Origin: DATNPH01 sp036703315
GTDB taxonomy: Bacteria; Cyanobacteriota; Cyanobacteriia; Cyanobacteriales; Coleofasciculaceae
Direction of reading: 5' to 3'
Length of the DNA stretch: 64,000 nt
Assembly: GCA_036703315.1 (NCBI GenBank)
Contig: DATNPH010000179.1
Span: forward strand, 21,671-85,670
Positions 35,476 to 43,944 of the stretch are shown piece after piece. The notes beneath the pieces are model-generated. The model was not told where the DNA came from. It did not search any database and saw only the letters and a program-made list of their open reading frames with translations. Each line of letters begins with the position of its first letter. Within the stretch, counting starts at the first letter, position 1. The position numbers and the translations under genes were made by a program.

Positions 35476-36567
35476 ATGGAAACGCTTGCATATACACATT
35501 TAGCTATAGCTCACGAAGAGGTAGCTAACCTCGAACCGGGGGCTTACGAACTGAAACTCTTCAAGGAACTAGACTGGAAGCTCCCTAGCTCAGCTTGGAT
35601 TAGTTTAGTAGCCTCCGTTATGGCGCTATCAATTTTGAACTTAGCCAGTAGTAGCCTAGCTGCCTACGTGAGAACTAACGGTAGCCCGCTCAATGTCCGC
35701 TCTAGCCCTGCTGGTAGGATTGTCGGCAGCTTAAATAATGGAACCTACATCTCTCCAAATGGTCAGACTTCTGGTAACTGGACACAGCTTTCCTGGGGGA
35801 ACTGGGTATCCTCCTATTGGATCACTGGCGTAGGAAGTAGTGGTGGCGGTGGAACTCCCTCAGGTTACTTGCAATATGGCAGTAACGGTCAAGCTGTTGT
35901 TAATCTTCAGAATCGGCTAAAAGTGCTTGGTTTCTATAATGGTCCGATAACAGGTTACTACGGTAGCTTGACCGAAACCGCGGTCAGACGATTTCAATCC
36001 TCACGGGGAATACAAGTCAACGGAATCGCTGGCCCTAATACCCAAGCTTCCCTGTATGGTAGTAGCGGTGGTAGTGGTGGTGGCAATAGTGGTGGTGGCA
36101 ATAGTGGTGGGGGGGGTACTCCCTCAAGTTACTTGCAACCTGGCAGTAGCGGTCAAGCTGTTGTTGACCTTCAGAATCGGCTAAAAGCGCTTGGTTTTTA
36201 CAATGGTCCGACAACAGGTTACTACGGTAGCTTAACCGAAACATCTGTGAGACGCTTCCAATCCTCACGGGGGATACAAGTCAACGGAATTGCTGGTCTT
36301 GATACCCAAGCTTCCCTGTATGGTAGTAGCGGTGGTAGTGGTAATTCAAGTAGTGGCACAAATTCAAGTGGAGGCACAGAAGCTGTTGCTGCAACTGGAG
36401 GGGGAGCGTTGGGTGTCTACTCAAAACCTGGTGGTGCTGTTATTTATACCGTACCTAGTGGCTCCTACTTATACCTGACAGGTCGCACGATTGGCAGTTG
36501 GGCAGAGATTGAAGGAGGCGGTTGGGTATCGGAGAATTCTATACGGATGACCGGGCGGCTAGTTTAA
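35476..36567 (+). CDS. SH3-like/peptidoglycan-binding wall protein (two PG_binding_1 repeats)
   Basis: 363 aa from ATG 35476. The longer frame from 35404 is rejected because both paralogues begin MExLAY at this point. Order: an N-terminal module METLAYTHLAIAHEE...LDWKLPSSAW, one membrane helix (ISLVASVMALSILNLASSSL), an SH3b-like domain (SPLNVRSSPAGRIVGSLNNG), two nearly identical peptidoglycan-binding domains (LQYGSNGQAVVNLQNRLKVL and LQPGSSGQAVVDLQNRLKAL, each with FYNGPxTGYYGSLTETxVRR) joined by Gly/Ser linkers, and a final SH3-like domain. It is likely anchored in the inner membrane and bound to the wall. Enzymatic activity is not evident. Confidence 0.82.
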   Translation: METLAYTHLAIAHEEVANLEPGAYELKLFKELDWKLPSSAWISLVASVMALSILNLASSSLAAYVRTNGSPLNVRSSPAGRIVGSLNNGTYISPNGQTSGNWTQLSWGNWVSSYWITGVGSSGGGGTPSGYLQYGSNGQAVVNLQNRLKVLGFYNGPITGYYGSLTETAVRRFQSSRGIQVNGIAGPNTQASLYGSSGGSGGGNSGGGNSGGGGTPSSYLQPGSSGQAVVDLQNRLKALGFYNGPTTGYYGSLTETSVRRFQSSRGIQVNGIAGLDTQASLYGSSGGSGNSSSGTNSSGGTEAVAATGGGALGVYSKPGGAVIYTVPSGSYLYLTGRTIGSWAEIEGGGWVSENSIRMTGRLV

Positions 36568-36709
36568 TCAATGGCGATATCCTTCTCAGGTGGTTGCTGT
36601 CCCCCAATTGCAGCCTGGAACACGCCTTATACAGCGACAGCTTCTGCTTTGGCTGATTAGGTGAGTGCTCCTCGCAAGTTTCTCCGGTAAATTGAGAAAT
36701 ACTATAAAT

Positions 36710-36737
36710 TAAGCGAGGCTGTTACCAGCCTCGCTTA
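36710..36737. terminator. Bidirectional hairpin terminator between convergent wall-protein genes
   Basis: TAAGCGAGGCTG and CAGCCTCGCTTA form a perfect 12-bp stem with a TTAC loop (g36721 pairs with c36726). AT-rich flanks on both sides fit a terminator used by both the plus-strand gene ending at 36567 and the minus-strand gene ending at 36859. The rest of this ~290-bp gap has no gene. Confidence 0.75.
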
Positions 36738-36858
36738 GTTGCATCATATTGTATGAGCTGGACAGATGAAAGTCTTGTAGTCGGTCTTCTCCCTCACAGG
36801 AAACGACCATTACACAATAGGGCTGCCGTAGTTTGCGGTTCAACCCTATGTTGACTAA

Positions 36859-37449
36859 TCACAATAGGTAACTCCTCGTTTGCGGTCCAACCTTACCGTC
36901 TCTTAAAAGACCATTGTTTCTCTGGAACTGCAGCACTGCACTTTCGGTTTGAGGACCATATACTCCATCACGACTGACGTAGTAGCCTCGGTTCCGCAAA
37001 GCTTGTTGAACAGCGTAAACAGCAGAACCCTGAGAACCTCGACCAAGAACGCTACCACCAGTAAAGCCGCCGCTAGTATTGCCGCCACTATAGCCAGTGA
37101 GCAAGCTGGCATATACCCAGTTACCGGGTACAGTTTGTGCCCATAAACCAGAACGATCAGTACGACCGGTCAGGTCAACCGCTTGTCCATAGCCTCGGGT
37201 GTATAGGTAAGCTCCATTTGGGCTTTTGCGAACATTGAGTCCGTTGCCACTCACGTAGTATCGACCTGCGCTAATGGCAAAAGCAGCACCTGTCGTACTC
37301 ACAATAGAAATAGCAGCAACAGCTGCTAACAGACCAATCCAAGCTGAGCTAGGGGGCTTCCAGTTTAACTCCCACTCAGGCAAATCGTACTCAATACCTG
37401 CCGCCTCTTCATAGGCCGCGTAAGCGTAATTGTAAGCAAGTGCTTCCAC
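36859..37449 (-). CDS. SH3-like/peptidoglycan-binding wall protein (paralogue 2)
   Basis: 196 aa from a GTG start with AAGGAG 8 nt upstream. N-terminal module EALAYNYAYAAYEEAAGIEY and LNWKPPSSAW, a membrane helix (IGLLAAVAAISIVSTTGAAF), an SH3b-like domain (GNGLNVRKSPNGAYLYTRGY) and one C-terminal peptidoglycan-binding domain (LGRGSQGSAVYAVQQALRNR, GVYGPQTESAVLQFQRNNGL). It is a tandem duplicate of the next gene: leaders, start codons and N-terminal halves are nearly identical, while the SH3/PGB halves have diverged more. Confidence 0.82.
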   Translation of the reverse strand: MEALAYNYAYAAYEEAAGIEYDLPEWELNWKPPSSAWIGLLAAVAAISIVSTTGAAFAISAGRYYVSGNGLNVRKSPNGAYLYTRGYGQAVDLTGRTDRSGLWAQTVPGNWVYASLLTGYSGGNTSGGFTGGSVLGRGSQGSAVYAVQQALRNRGYYVSRDGVYGPQTESAVLQFQRNNGLLRDGKVGPQTRSYLL

Positions 37450-37580
37450 AAATTACTCCTTAAGCTGTAGGTTGTAACTAAGGCTGATTTTCAGTGAAAT
37501 TACTTCAAAGTTTAGATGTAATTGCGAGAAAATCCTACTGTAGTCCAAAATTCTTCGATTTGGAGAAATTTAACAAAAAG

Positions 37581-37636
37581 AAAAGGCGATCGCTCTGCTA
37601 ACCCCCGAAAAGAAGGTAGTGACGCGATCGCCTTTT
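37581..37636 (-). terminator. Terminator of paralogue 3 (HIP1-containing stem)
   Basis: AAAAGGCGATCGC (37581-37593) pairs perfectly with GCGATCGCCTTTT (37624-37636). Read on the minus strand it ends in a T-rich run (CCTTTTCTTTTTGTT). A sequence-related hairpin follows at 38464, so the terminator was copied along with the gene. Confidence 0.75.
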
Positions 37637-37714
37637 TTAAGACAATTAATGTAGGTTAATTGGTTTGGTTATAGTCGGCACATTCACTTAATTGATGAAA
37701 GCCTTGAAGGAGGG

Positions 37715-38332
37715 TTAGCGCGGATTCATAATCCGACCTGTACCAAATAGGGCTGCTCTAGTTTGACCTCCAACCCTACCGTCCGCTAACAAGCCATTCC
37801 TACTCTGGAATCGTCGAACGGCTTCTTGAGTACGAGATCCATAGTCTCCATCAACACTGATTCTGTAGCCGATGTCCCGCAATCTTGTTTGAACGTCCGT
37901 AACAGCAGAACCCTTAGAACCTCGACCAAGAACATTTTGACCGCCCGTATAGCCGCCACTATTGCTGCCACTATTGCTGCCACTAAGCAAGCTGGTATGT
38001 ACCCAGTTACGGGGTACAGTTTGTGCCCATGAACCCGAAGTACGACCGTTAAGGTCAACCGCTTGTCCAGAGCGCAAGGTTTTAATAATATACCCATTAG
38101 GGGAAGTACGAACGTTGAGACTACTGCCACTGGATACGTAGTACCGACCGGCGCTTATGGCGAAGGCAGCACCAGTTGTACTCAGCACAGAAATAGCGGC
38201 AATAGCTGCCAATAGACCAATCCAAGCTGAGCTAGGCGGCTTCCAGTTTAGCTCCCACTCAGGCAAATCGTACTCAATACCTGCCGCTTCTTCATAAGCC
38301 GCATAAGCATGATTGTATGCAAGTGCTTCCAC
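37715..38332 (-). CDS. SH3-like/peptidoglycan-binding wall protein (paralogue 3)
   Basis: 205 aa from a GTG start with AAGGAG 8 nt upstream, as in paralogue 2. N-terminal module EALAYNHAYAAYEEAAGIEY, membrane helix IGLLAAIAAISVLSTTGAAF, SH3b-like domain (GSSLNVRTSPNGYIIKTLRS), a Ser/Gly linker, and a C-terminal peptidoglycan-binding domain (LGRGSKGSAVTDVQTRLRDI, GDYGSRTQEAVRRFQSRNGL). It sits between its paralogue and an M23 peptidase on the same strand, suggesting joint work in wall remodelling. Confidence 0.82.
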   Translation of the reverse strand: MEALAYNHAYAAYEEAAGIEYDLPEWELNWKPPSSAWIGLLAAIAAISVLSTTGAAFAISAGRYYVSSGSSLNVRTSPNGYIIKTLRSGQAVDLNGRTSGSWAQTVPRNWVHTSLLSGSNSGSNSGGYTGGQNVLGRGSKGSAVTDVQTRLRDIGYRISVDGDYGSRTQEAVRRFQSRNGLLADGRVGGQTRAALFGTGRIMNPR

Positions 38333-38463
38333 ACATTACTCCTTAAGCTGTAGGTTGTAAGCAAGGCTAATTTTCTGCAAAATTACTTCTAATGGTAGAT
38401 ACACCTGTGACAAGACTCTAATATAGTCCTAAAATTTCTTAGTTGGGTAAAATTAACAAAAAG

Positions 38464-38522
38464 AAAAGTGATCGCTCTGCCAACCCTCCACAAAAGAAGG
38501 TAGTGACGCGATCGCCTCTTTT
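38464..38522 (-). terminator. Terminator of the M23 peptidase gene
   Basis: AAAAGTGATCGC and GCGATCGCCTCTTTT form an imperfect stem. On the minus strand it ends in CACTTTTCTTTTTGTT. The intervening GGTAGTGACGCGATCGCC is shared with the terminator at 37581, showing common ancestry. Confidence 0.65.
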
Positions 38523-38579
38523 AAGAGAAGTAACGTAAGTGGATATACTTATATCAAGTTCGTTTAATTCAGAAGTCTT

Positions 38580-39527
38580 CTAGAAGCATAGAGCGGGATT
38601 TTCATCAGTGACAGCTGGGCATTGCGTGTACAAACGCTCAGAACGGATCTTACGACCACTTTGCCAAACATCTACTCTATAAGGGCTAACGTAGTAAGAA
38701 TTCTTGCCATTATCAGCACGATACGTACCTCCACCAGTGTCCCGAGCAGGGAGCCAGACAAATTGTCTAGGATTCTGCTTAGCCTGCCCAAAGTAAAATA
38801 ACTGACCATTCTCCCGACAAACATTCACACGAAAGTTTGCCGTTTCACCTGCAATCACAGCTTCGTTCTTACAGCCCCCTTCAGCTCTCACAGAACCGGA
38901 AGCTACTGGCGCAGGGGTAACTACTGGCTCTGGAACAACAGGTTTAGGTTTGCTTGGAGCAACTGCAACAGATCGCAGGGGTGGAATCTTCCCTGCCACT
39001 AAAGGCGGCAAAAATGGCATAGGATTAACCGCACCAGATAAAACCTGACCATTTGGGTGAACCTCAAAATGTAAATGAGGACCATTGCTATTGCCTGTGC
39101 TGCCCATCTCTGCAATAAGTTGTCCCTGGCTCACTTGTTGACCTTTTCTGACCAAAAGGCGTTGAGTGTGACCATAAACAGTCACAGTACCATTACTATG
39201 CCTGATCTGTATGGCTAGCCCCAATCCCCAATCGTTTTGACCTGCAAAGATTACTTCTCCGTCGCCTGCCGCAACAATAGGAATTCCAAACGCGCCTGAG
39301 ATGTCAATTCCTTCGTGAAACGTGTGAAAGCCTTGAGAGATAAACCCTTGACTCGGCCAAATGAACTGAGGAGACTTGTTTTTGTCTAAAAGCTTAGCCC
39401 CGTTAGCTCGTGTGCAGCAAGCAACCGACTCTGTGGAGGAAAAAGCACTCTTAACTCCCACTATGTTCAATGATATAAACCCGATCACTCCCATAGTAAG
39501 CAGCTGGGCTATAGTAACTTTTTTCAC
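38580..39527 (-). CDS. M23 family metallopeptidase (LytM type), secreted
   Basis: 315 aa with an N-terminal signal peptide (VTIAQLLTMGVIGFISLNIV). The LytM domain (about 55-175) has both zinc motifs: HEGIDISG (HxxxD) and GPHLHFEVH (HxH). Conserved GDGEVIFAGQNDWGLG and VYGHTQRLLVRKGQQV lie between. The catalytic set is complete, so endopeptidase activity on peptidoglycan stem peptides is likely. A Pro/Val linker leads to a C-terminal ~90-aa domain (NFRVNVCRENGQLFYFGQAK, SYYVSPYRVDVWQSGRKI) with paired Cys, likely extracytoplasmic. Next to three peptidoglycan-binding proteins. Confidence 0.9.
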   Translation of the reverse strand: MKKVTIAQLLTMGVIGFISLNIVGVKSAFSSTESVACCTRANGAKLLDKNKSPQFIWPSQGFISQGFHTFHEGIDISGAFGIPIVAAGDGEVIFAGQNDWGLGLAIQIRHSNGTVTVYGHTQRLLVRKGQQVSQGQLIAEMGSTGNSNGPHLHFEVHPNGQVLSGAVNPMPFLPPLVAGKIPPLRSVAVAPSKPKPVVPEPVVTPAPVASGSVRAEGGCKNEAVIAGETANFRVNVCRENGQLFYFGQAKQNPRQFVWLPARDTGGGTYRADNGKNSYYVSPYRVDVWQSGRKIRSERLYTQCPAVTDENPALCF

Positions 39528-39751
39528 ATCAAAATCCTCGCCTTTATTGGAATGTTATTAGCAGGAAAGCTGGTTATTAGATTGTTGATAAACTTAAATT
39601 GTTCCTATAAATAGCGAACGAAGCTATCTTTTTTAGTGCTATTTTTTCAAGAATTGGTGAGTCAATGACAACTATAGTTGACTAAACAAATTAGCCATAT
39701 TATCCAACTTTAGAGTGTTAGATGAAATTCCAAATTTCAGTTTGTGTCGAT

Positions 39752-40579
39752 TTATCTAGTCTTACAAAATGGAGCGATAGAAAAATCAAGAGCCGGATTA
39801 GTATCACTTGGAGCACAATTCGATGTAGATGTAGAATATTTGTTTGTCTCGAGTGTTTTAAGTACCTTGAGAACTTCTGCCTTGGTCATTCCAGGACGAA
39901 TATCTGGACGATAAAGCATTTCGAGTAGCACTTTATCAATTTCGGCATATTGAATGGGATCAGTCCAGCCTTGATAGAATATACTGTCTTTATATCGATA
40001 GGAATCGTTCATCAATCCTAAGGATTGCGTGAGTTCTTCCCGGATTAAATGAGAACGTTCTCTTTGTGTAACCTGCTCCGTAGAAATTAGAATCCTCGAA
40101 ATATAAAGTACATTTTTGCTATCCCATGAATTCCAGAAAAAACCTAAGTTTACTGGTATATAATTCCTCTCATATTGTATAAACTTTGATTCAGGAACAA
40201 AGTAGATACTCACACTAGGATTATTGGTAACAATCTGTAAATGAACTCCGTTAGCAATCGTATTAATTTCGTCGATGACAGCCTGCAAAGTCTTCAAGTC
40301 TTCACGGGTTGGTGAACCGAAAACTTTGATTCGGACATCTCCAGCCCATTTCTTAATAGTCGCAGTCGAATCTCCAAATTCAGAACCTAAAGCAATTTCT
40401 AGGAAATAATCGATTTGCTCTTGAGTGTATTTTCTGTTAAGTAATTGAGTGGGTTCTCCTAAGCTAATCACCTCATCCTTTGCATAATTGGACTGTTGAT
40501 AAGTAGTTAACATCAGCAAACTGATAGTACTCAAGCAAGCTAATTTGACTATTGGTGTAGGGAATTTATGCATAGTCAA
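39752..40579 (-). CDS. DUF2927-domain exported protein (putative metalloprotease fold)
   Basis: 275 aa with a signal peptide (IVKLACLSTISLLMLTTYQQ). The DUF2927-type core includes YFLEIALGSEFGDSTATIKK, WAGDVRIKVFGSP, VSIYFVPESKF and HLIREELTQSLGLMNDS. The last resembles the HExxH-like helix HxxxEExTQ of this family, proposed to be metallopeptidase-like. It lies beside the M23 peptidase but with its own ~220-bp upstream gap. Biochemical function is unproven. Confidence 0.72.
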   Translation of the reverse strand: MTMHKFPTPIVKLACLSTISLLMLTTYQQSNYAKDEVISLGEPTQLLNRKYTQEQIDYFLEIALGSEFGDSTATIKKWAGDVRIKVFGSPTREDLKTLQAVIDEINTIANGVHLQIVTNNPSVSIYFVPESKFIQYERNYIPVNLGFFWNSWDSKNVLYISRILISTEQVTQRERSHLIREELTQSLGLMNDSYRYKDSIFYQGWTDPIQYAEIDKVLLEMLYRPDIRPGMTKAEVLKVLKTLETNKYSTSTSNCAPSDTNPALDFSIAPFCKTR

Positions 40580-40983
40580 TACAAAAAATACTAGTTTACT
40601 TTGATGTTGCTAGAGAACTAATCAAGGGAGTGATACCATTTCGGTTTATGAATGCTAATATCGGTAAACGCTAATTGCTAATAGTTGATTGCTAATTGTC
40701 TGTTGGAGCTATTAGCCATTAGCAAAAAACAAAGAATTGAGTTGTGACGAATATTTATCCAAATCGGATAACATACCCATTCCTCTGATGATGTCACATA
40801 TCCTGCACCCTCTTATCCCCTTAATTATGGATGCTAAGGGAAGCTATTGCAGGTGACGGAAGATAGTATTAGATTTCCGAGCTAGAGACTGACGAACTGA
40901 CTTTTAAAACATCCTTTGAGTTCCGCAAATTCTCAAAAACGCATAAGCTTATGAGAGACTACTATCCCTTATACGGTGCATAT
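40580..40983. other. Intergenic region with GCTAATT-type repeats
   Basis: About 400 bp without a gene. It contains several GCTAAT units (40670-40700) and an inverted partner ATTAGCAA near 40730, giving a loose hairpin TTGCTAAT...ATTAGCAA. Probably dispersed short repeats. Confidence 0.45.
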
Positions 40984-41469
40984 TTAACTAGACTGGATAT
41001 TCTCTGACCAGCGGTTAAACGGATGCTGGGTTAAATTGACGTTGTAGTATCTGGGGTCATCAGAAACTTCATTACCAACCCAGTCGGGTAGTTCAATAAT
41101 TTGCTTGGCGTCAGTAAGTTCAACTTCCGCCACTATTAATCCTTGGTTTTCAGCAGCGAACTCGTCTACTTCCCAAGTCAAACCAGCAAATTCAATTTTG
41201 TACCTGGTTTTTTCAATGAGAGGGCGATCGCACAATATATCCAGCATCTCTTGAGCATCCTCTGCGGGAATAGGATACTCATACTCTGCTCTGGAAAACC
41301 CCTCTGTTAAACCTTTGATGGTGAGATAACCTTGGTTTCCTACGAGGCGCACTCTCACAGAGCAGCCTTGTTTTGTAGAGAGGTAACCTTGGCGGTATAT
41401 AGTACCAGTACCAAGCGATCGCCACTCTTCGCCTTTGACTAAAAATTTTCGCTCTATTTCAGTTGCCAT
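40984..41469 (-). CDS. CYTH-domain protein (triphosphate tunnel metalloenzyme)
   Basis: 161 aa. The N-terminal EIERKFLVKG is the defining ExExK motif of CYTH enzymes. SVRVRLVGNQGYLTIKG gives tunnel Arg/Lys residues, then RAEYEYPIPAEDAQEML, KTRYKIEFAGLTWEVDEFAA and LIVAEVEL supply the further acidic and basic residues. This length fits the bacterial class that hydrolyses inorganic triphosphate rather than making cAMP. The substrate is inferred from family only. Confidence 0.88.
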   Translation of the reverse strand: MATEIERKFLVKGEEWRSLGTGTIYRQGYLSTKQGCSVRVRLVGNQGYLTIKGLTEGFSRAEYEYPIPAEDAQEMLDILCDRPLIEKTRYKIEFAGLTWEVDEFAAENQGLIVAEVELTDAKQIIELPDWVGNEVSDDPRYYNVNLTQHPFNRWSENIQSS

Positions 41470-42078
41470 GAGAGATAGTTGCTAGGTGGGGCGGCTAGTA
41501 TCAAAACTAAGCTGAATTTTCTAGCTGTGGGTAGATTAGCACTGATAAGCGACTTCTCGCCCTGGAAGTGATGCCCCTAATCTCTGTTTATACTCCTCCA
41601 GTTTCAGGGAAAACACTAACCTAACGGGTGTTATATGCAAGAAAAAAGCCAGAACCTTCTACCTTCTCGCTTCATCAAGCTCTGGCTCTGCATTCTCTAT
41701 GTTGTCTCTTTGATATTCCTCGATCAAACAGAACAGCAGTACGCGATCGCGTACCAGTTAGAAAACTGTCCACCTCATAATTGCGTTGCTCCCTAATAAT
41801 TTGGCAAACGGCAACCCAACAGACAGTCATTTCAACAAGTTGCATAGTGTGGCCCGGAAAACGGAGAAGAGCTTCCTACCATTGAAGTATAAAGAGTTGG
41901 GCTTGAAAAAATGCATCTATCTTTGGACTGTATCGCTTTTAGCTCGTTTAGGACGATTGCCACCCTTTCCAAAGAGAAGCCGCCATCTGTATAAGCTCCA
42001 GAAAAACAAACGACACAGCCAGCCTCGCTAGTCAGGGTGTTTTCAAGCCAACTTGAAACACGTTTCAGGAAACGAACA
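41470..42078. other. Intergenic region
   Basis: About 600 bp without a supported gene. The frame 41786-42031 (81 aa) has no ribosome-binding site or family resemblance and is discarded. A hairpin pairs AGCCAGA (41650) with TCTGGCT (41684). Confidence 0.4.
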
Positions 42079-42285
42079 ATGAATGACACTAAAGACGGTA
42101 ATTTATTTCCTGTGCGCCAACCAAGGCACAAGTCAGTTCAACTCACTCAACAGGAAGCCGCCATTTTGCGACTTACCAATGCCTATGGTATTTCCCCTGA
42201 CGCCGCCGCTAAAATCATCCTACGTTTAAGAGCGCAGAAAAAAGCAACTGCCCTTAAGGAAAGTAAAGATTCAACGGCTAACTAG
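42079..42285 (+). CDS. Small conserved-looking hypothetical protein
   Basis: 68 aa from ATG 42079, with CAGGAAA 9 nt upstream. The earlier in-frame ATG 42037 has no such site. Its centre, LTQQEAAILRLTNAYGISPD and AAAKIILRLRAQKK, is strongly helical and could form a small helix-turn-helix or UBA-like bundle, but I do not recognise a named family. The N-terminus is basic (RQPRHK). Monocistronic. Confidence 0.55.
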   Translation: MNDTKDGNLFPVRQPRHKSVQLTQQEAAILRLTNAYGISPDAAAKIILRLRAQKKATALKESKDSTAN

Positions 42286-42738
42286 AGGTTAATAATACCA
42301 TTTGGTTAAATGTTTGACACTTATCGGGATTAGGTTTTAGGTGTTAGGTCGTAGGTGGTAGGAAGGACGCTTCAACCTACTCCCTTGACTATTTGTGTCA
42401 TTTTTAAGACCAATTGGTATAAGTGATACCAAATCCGGTTCTATTACCCCTCATTTCAGGAAGCAGGGGAGCAGGGCAGGGCTGATTCATTCTCCGTAAT
42501 TCGCATGCCATAACGGTTTCACCCTCATCCCCTAACCCCTTCTCCTATGAAGTATGAACTTTTGTGAGGGAGGCGGCTTTCCTCGACACCCATAAGGGGA
42601 TGTGACTCCCCGCCACAAAAGGTGGCAATGCCTGAGCGCTTGGCGTAAGCCAATCCAAAATCCTTTTCAAAATCTTATTACAAGTGGCTTCCACGATATA
42701 TAAGGATAGGAGGAAACAAATTAATAGGAAATCAATCC
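42286..42738. other. Repeat-rich intergenic region
   Basis: About 450 bp with AATACCATTTGG at 42296, AATTGGTATAAG at 42413 and GATACCAAATCCGG at 42426, a scattered inverted set of the ATACCAAAT repeat common in cyanobacteria. A GC-rich inverted segment (CCACAAAAGGTGG, 42615-42627) follows. GGAGG at about 42710, 25 nt before the next gene, is too far to be its ribosome-binding site. Confidence 0.5.
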
Positions 42739-43071
42739 ATGACGATACCAGGCAAATTAGAACTTACTATCAAAATCAACGAATTCCCAGCTGAGGCGAA
42801 GACTGTGGAGAATGGTTGGAAAGAGTTTGATCTGGACTGTGATGGTCAACTCGTCACGGTTAAAGTCAGGCCGAAAGTCTTTAAGAAGCTGGAACAGGCA
42901 CGAGATGACTATCCGATGTGGGTAGCCGCGATTGCAGGAAAGATGGGACCACTTACAGAGAAAGGCTTTCTGCTGGATCAGCCCAATATTCAGGTATTTG
43001 AGCGCAAACCCAAGGAAGCAAAGGAATCCAAGGAGGAAGGGCAGGAAGCTGCAACTGGAGCAACAACCTAA
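42739..43071 (+). CDS. Conserved cyanobacterial small protein (sometimes labelled FinO-like)
   Basis: 110 aa. MTIPGKLELTIKINEFP, VENGWKEFDLDCDGQLVTVK and WVAAIAGKMGPLTEKGFLLD with NIQVFERK recall a cyanobacterial family that databases, as I remember, sometimes name fertility inhibition FinO-like. I see no FinO/ProQ RNA-binding motif that I could confirm. The tail (EAKESKEEGQEAATGATT) is charged and likely disordered. The beta-rich core and acidic tail would suit a single-strand nucleic-acid-binding protein, which is speculation. Start is the first ATG. Confidence 0.65.
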   Translation: MTIPGKLELTIKINEFPAEAKTVENGWKEFDLDCDGQLVTVKVRPKVFKKLEQARDDYPMWVAAIAGKMGPLTEKGFLLDQPNIQVFERKPKEAKESKEEGQEAATGATT

Positions 43072-43168
43072 ACCAGTTTGGTGGAAATAACCCACCAGTT
43101 AGGAAAGGGCGCTAGACTTTCATGCAAGAGGCTTTTCTCCAACTGGTGGAAACGTTCGCCGTGTAGCA

Positions 43169-43558
43169 CTAGTGCTGCAATGCAGCCTCTGGTGATAACA
43201 GTTGTTTAACTGTGTTAACTAGCTCTTGAGGGCGGCAAAGCTTGGAAATATAAGCATCAGCACCTTGCTTGCTGCCCCAATAAAAATTACAGGCTTCTGT
43301 TTTATGGGAATACATCAGCACAGCTGGCTTACAGTTTTTTTCATCGGATTTGAGCCGACGGCAGACTTCGTAGCCATTCATCCGAGGCATGGCAATGTCC
43401 AAGACAACAAGATCTGGACAATGACTCTCAACCAGTTCTAGTGCTTCGACACCATCACCAGCAAAAATCACATTTAACCCAACTTTGTTAAGAATCTTAG
43501 AGACAATCAGCTGTTGTGTGCGATCGTCTTCTACTACCAGAGCTGTACCCATAACCAC
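43169..43558 (-). CDS. Single-domain response regulator (CheY-like)
   Basis: 129 aa, receiver only. Acidic pair EDD (VVEDDRTQQL), phospho-acceptor D in LVVLDIAMPRMNGYEV, Ser/Thr position in VLMYSHK and conserved Lys in YISKLCRP. With no output domain it must act by protein contact or as a phosphorelay shuttle. The start may be MVMGTA or MGTA. No kinase adjoins it. Confidence 0.9.
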   Translation of the reverse strand: MVMGTALVVEDDRTQQLIVSKILNKVGLNVIFAGDGVEALELVESHCPDLVVLDIAMPRMNGYEVCRRLKSDEKNCKPAVLMYSHKTEACNFYWGSKQGADAYISKLCRPQELVNTVKQLLSPEAALQH

Positions 43559-43776
43559 CTTTATTCACTTCTCACATCTTTATCTTTCTGCCTTGAGCTG
43601 TATGTTCAGTTAAAAAATAGATAAAGATTTTTATTAATTAATGTAAAACTATCGCGTTCACACTCCAAGAATGCATCACTGTAGCAAAACTTAAACAATG
43701 GATAAGCTTTGCGTAACCTACAGCGGTGAAAATATTAAGTAATAGCTAGACATCTTTTTCAAGTACCTCGAACATC

Positions 43777-43811
43777 AAAGAACTCCAGTGCTCACAGAAC
43801 TGGAGTTCTTT
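43777..43811 (-). terminator. Hairpin downstream of cofG, probable terminator
   Basis: AAAGAACTCCAGT (43777-43789) pairs perfectly over 13 bp with ACTGGAGTTCTTT (43799-43811), with a 9-nt loop. It lies about 130 nt beyond the cofG stop on the minus strand. The rest of the 386-bp gap has no gene. Confidence 0.6.
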
Positions 43812-43944
43812 ACTTACTTACCGAAACTCATCAAAGATAGCAAGGGAGGAATTGGCTACAGGGGAGAATTTTTCACCAACATCTCGGTCGAGTTTTTCTC
43901 TCCAGCTTCCTCCGTGTTCTTTTGCCAGTCAAGGTACAATCAGC

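Noticed and set aside
41786..42031. 81-aa plus-strand ORF
   Set aside because: No ribosome-binding site, no domain, atypical composition.
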